Below are positions 6,183-7,633 of a stretch of DNA of 7,633 nt, piece after piece. The stretch covers positions 1 to 7,633 of the forward strand of contig JAIXVN010000452.1 of the NCBI GenBank assembly GCA_027483005.1. Reading direction: 5' to 3'. Every line of letters begins with the position of its first letter. The first letter of the stretch is position 1. This DNA is from Verrucomicrobiaceae bacterium (GTDB taxonomy: Bacteria; Verrucomicrobiota; Verrucomicrobiia; Verrucomicrobiales; Akkermansiaceae). The position numbers and the translations under genes were made by a program. The notes below the pieces were generated by a model that had not been told where the DNA came from, searched no databases, and saw only the letters and a program-made list of their open reading frames with translations.

Positions 6183-6210
6183 ATTGTAAACACATGGTAA
6201 TTCTTGTCCG
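6183..6210 (-). promoter_or_regulatory. Candidate sigma-70-type promoter for the GH10-SGNH operon
   Basis: On the minus strand CGGACA (6205-6210; 4 of 6 matches to TTGACA) is followed after 16 bases by TACAAT (6183-6188; 5 of 6 matches to TATAAT). It would give a leader of about 210 bases before the GH10 ATG. It lies in the AT-rich part of the divergent region, which adds some weight. Confidence 0.4.
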
Positions 6211-6248
6211 AAAATCGAAAAAACCATGAAGCCAGATCGAGCTCTTCA

Positions 6249-6263
6249 TTGAAATCGATTCAA
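6249..6263. repeat. Inverted repeat TTGAA-N5-TTCAA with a TCGA core
   Basis: TTGAA (6249-6253) and TTCAA (6259-6263) surround ATCGA, giving a 15-base operator-like dyad between the two divergent genes. Its core matches the TCGA cores of the flanking 8-base repeats. The left arm overlaps the possible -35 box of the prepilin-like gene. Confidence 0.3.
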
Positions 6264-6309
6264 GATCACCCGTAAGCTCCGAACACCCCTGAAGAGACCC
6301 AAGCCTTCA

Positions 6310-7633
6310 ATGAAAACCCAGCTCCGGATTTCAGACCCACTCCGGGCCCGAGCCCCCAAACTCCGGGGCTCTTCGAGGCCACTCGATGGCTTCGCCCTTT
6401 TGGTGACCATTGTCATGATGGTGCTCCTGGTCGTCATCGGCCTCGGCATGCTCACCCTTTCGACCATCACCCTTCGCCAGGCGGGCGTGTCCAGTGACGT
6501 CACCGTCGCACGCAACAATGCACGGCTGGCCCTCCTGATCGCCCTGTCCGAGCTCCAGAAGCAGGCCGGTCCCGACCAGAGAACCACCGGCTCCGCCGAC
6601 CTTGCCGGCGACACCAACGGAGCGGTCCTCCCTGTTGGCAAGGCACCGGTCAACAACAGCTCGATCAACAGCATCAACAAGGGTCTCAGCGCCGTGCAGA
6701 ATGGCACACGCCACTGGATGGGCGTCTGGAGAAACAGCAGCTCCAGCACCACCCCGGGCACCGAGATCCTCACCAAGACACCCTCTCCCAGAATCTCCCA
6801 GTGGCTGATCAGCGGAAACGAGAACCTCAGTGGCACGGGAAGCCTGACCCCATCCCTCAGCAGCTGTGCAGTGAAATCGGATGGATCGGTGTCGAATACC
6901 TCCACCGCCGTGGTGCTTGTCGGACCTTCGACCGTTGGCCAGGCAAACCCCACCACCCTTCCCCGATTCGTTGCCGCGCCGCTGGTCGGCATCTCCAGGA
7001 ACTCGAAGACGACCGGCCGCTACGCCTGGTGGATCGGAGATGAAGGAGTCAAGGCTCGAATCAACTTGCGGAGAACCAACGTCGATCCCACGAGTTATGC
7101 CTCGCTCTCAGCCCAGCGTCGTGGCTGGGAAACCGTCGATGGCATGAAGGATTACCCCATCCCATCCTCGGCCGGTCACGATTCGCTTCCGAGTCTCGTC
7201 AGCCTGCCTGAGACGGCACTGTTGATCCCGTCAGCAAAAGCCGGTGGGAGCGGAGCTTCGCCACTTCAGACGGTGTTCCACGCAGCGACCAGCGACAGCA
7301 AAGGGCTCCTGACTGATTCACTCAGCGGAGGCACCCGAGTGGACCTGACCCCCATTCTTGAGGGCACCCTTCCCAACACCAATCCGGTCTCCACGATCAC
7401 CAACTATCCGGTCAGAGGCAGCAACATCATTCCAAGATTCGGGGGAAGCAACATGGTCGCCCCCAAATGGGACGCCTTGAAGGAGTTTCATGATCGTTTC
7501 AAGAATCTGGAGAACGGCTCGCTCATCGTGAGGGCCGCCACTTCGGTCAATGCAGCGTCCATCGCGCCCGTGATCACCGACCTCCGCATCCTGATGGGGG
7601 TCAAATTCAGCCCCGCCACCACCAATGCCGGTG
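6310..7633 (+). CDS. Verru_Chthon cassette protein A-like, prepilin-type large surface protein (3' partial)
   Basis: The frame from ATG 6310 stays open to the window edge (441 codons visible) with no stop; family members are usually far longer. The N-terminus is a class III (type IV prepilin-like) signal: basic leader of 27 residues ending PLDG, then FALLVTIVMMVLLVVIGLG as the hydrophobic helix (28-52), with cleavage expected between Gly27 and Phe28. Position +5 after cleavage is Val, not the usual Glu, as in GspK/PilX-type minor subunits. The helix is followed by ARNNARLALLIALSELQ and the AGPDQR signature (86-91). Around 240-251 comes WWIGDEGVKARI. These features match, from memory, the family called Verru_Chthon cassette protein A (TIGR02600), the largest member of a four-gene prepilin-like cassette in Verrucomicrobia. 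The function is unknown. The remaining cassette members would be expected downstream, outside the window. Ribosome binding is weak (GAAGAG about 14 bases upstream). Confidence 0.85.
   Translation, partial: MKTQLRISDPLRARAPKLRGSSRPLDGFALLVTIVMMVLLVVIGLGMLTLSTITLRQAGVSSDVTVARNNARLALLIALSELQKQAGPDQRTTGSADLAGDTNGAVLPVGKAPVNNSSINSINKGLSAVQNGTRHWMGVWRNSSSSTTPGTEILTKTPSPRISQWLISGNENLSGTGSLTPSLSSCAVKSDGSVSNTSTAVVLVGPSTVGQANPTTLPRFVAAPLVGISRNSKTTGRYAWWIGDEGVKARINLRRTNVDPTSYASLSAQRRGWETVDGMKDYPIPSSAGHDSLPSLVSLPETALLIPSAKAGGSGASPLQTVFHAATSDSKGLLTDSLSGGTRVDLTPILEGTLPNTNPVSTITNYPVRGSNIIPRFGGSNMVAPKWDALKEFHDRFKNLENGSLIVRAATSVNAASIAPVITDLRILMGVKFSPATTNAG

Larger units (their letters stand above)
6150..6220. 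repeat. Inverted repeat TTTCGATT / AATCGAAA flanking the candidate promoter
   Basis: TTTCGATT (6150-6157) and its exact complement AATCGAAA (6213-6220) bracket the candidate GH10 promoter, 55 bases apart between arms. The arrangement could allow a regulator to bind both sides, but 8-base arms in AT-rich DNA can also arise by chance. Confidence 0.3.
5965..6309. other. Divergent intergenic region between the GH10 and prepilin-like genes
   Basis: This is a 345-base stretch without a credible gene. Frames that stay open across it on the minus strand give composition unlike a protein and precede the GH10 signal peptide. Roughly 6120-6265 is much richer in A+T than the coding DNA around it and holds the candidate promoter and inverted repeats listed separately. 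A near-direct repeat, CTTCATTGAAA (6244-6254) and CTTCAATGAAA (6305-6315), brackets the last 60 bases; its second copy includes the prepilin-like start codon. A possible + strand promoter is TTGAAA (6249-6254) with TAAGCT (6273-6278) at 18-base spacing, which is weak. Confidence 0.6.

Noticed and set aside
5965..6249. Open in-frame extension of the GH10 gene upstream to 6249, adding 95 residues.
   Set aside because: The added part has no domain-like composition and would bury the signal peptide; a GAGG ribosome binding site sits correctly before the ATG at 5964, and the extension covers the AT-rich promoter region.
6246..6992. Minus-strand open frame (248 codons) opposite the prepilin-like gene.
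   Set aside because: The plus-strand frame carries a textbook prepilin N-terminus and family motifs; the antisense frame does not.

Overview
The window is GC-rich, gene-dense bacterial DNA. It most likely comes from a member of Verrucomicrobiota (Verrucomicrobiae type). The best evidence is the open-ended gene at the right edge. It has a prepilin-like N-terminus followed by the AGPDQR motif and a WIGDEGVKARI segment, which I recognise as the Verru_Chthon cassette protein A family of that phylum. No tRNA, rRNA, CRISPR array or insertion sequence was seen.

Left part (1-2818, + strand). The window opens inside rhaM (L-rhamnose mutarotase), missing only about three codons. Next come ribH (lumazine synthase, riboflavin pathway) and nusB (antitermination factor), which overlap by 8 bases. 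This is the familiar ribH-nusB housekeeping pair, but this NusB is about twice the normal length because of a helical insertion of about 155 residues in its middle. A secreted S1/P1-type zinc nuclease follows; its metal ligands are intact except that the usual N-terminal Trp is Tyr.

Middle part (2850-5964, - strand). In transcription order this holds a secreted GH10 xylanase-like protein, a secreted SGNH/GDSL hydrolase 45 bases downstream, and, after a 193-base gap, a small lipoprotein with two Gly/Tyr-rich repeats. The first two look like a plant-polysaccharide (xylan) unit: backbone glycosidase plus probable deacetylase. The GH10 protein keeps its nucleophile Glu but has His in place of the catalytic acid/base Glu.

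Right part (5965-7633). A 345-base divergent intergenic region, AT-richer than its surroundings and with several inverted repeats around TCGA cores, separates the GH10 gene from the + strand prepilin-like gene that runs off the window. No wholly new system is evident. The most unusual points are the NusB insertion, the GH10 active-site change, and the start of the prepilin-like cassette.
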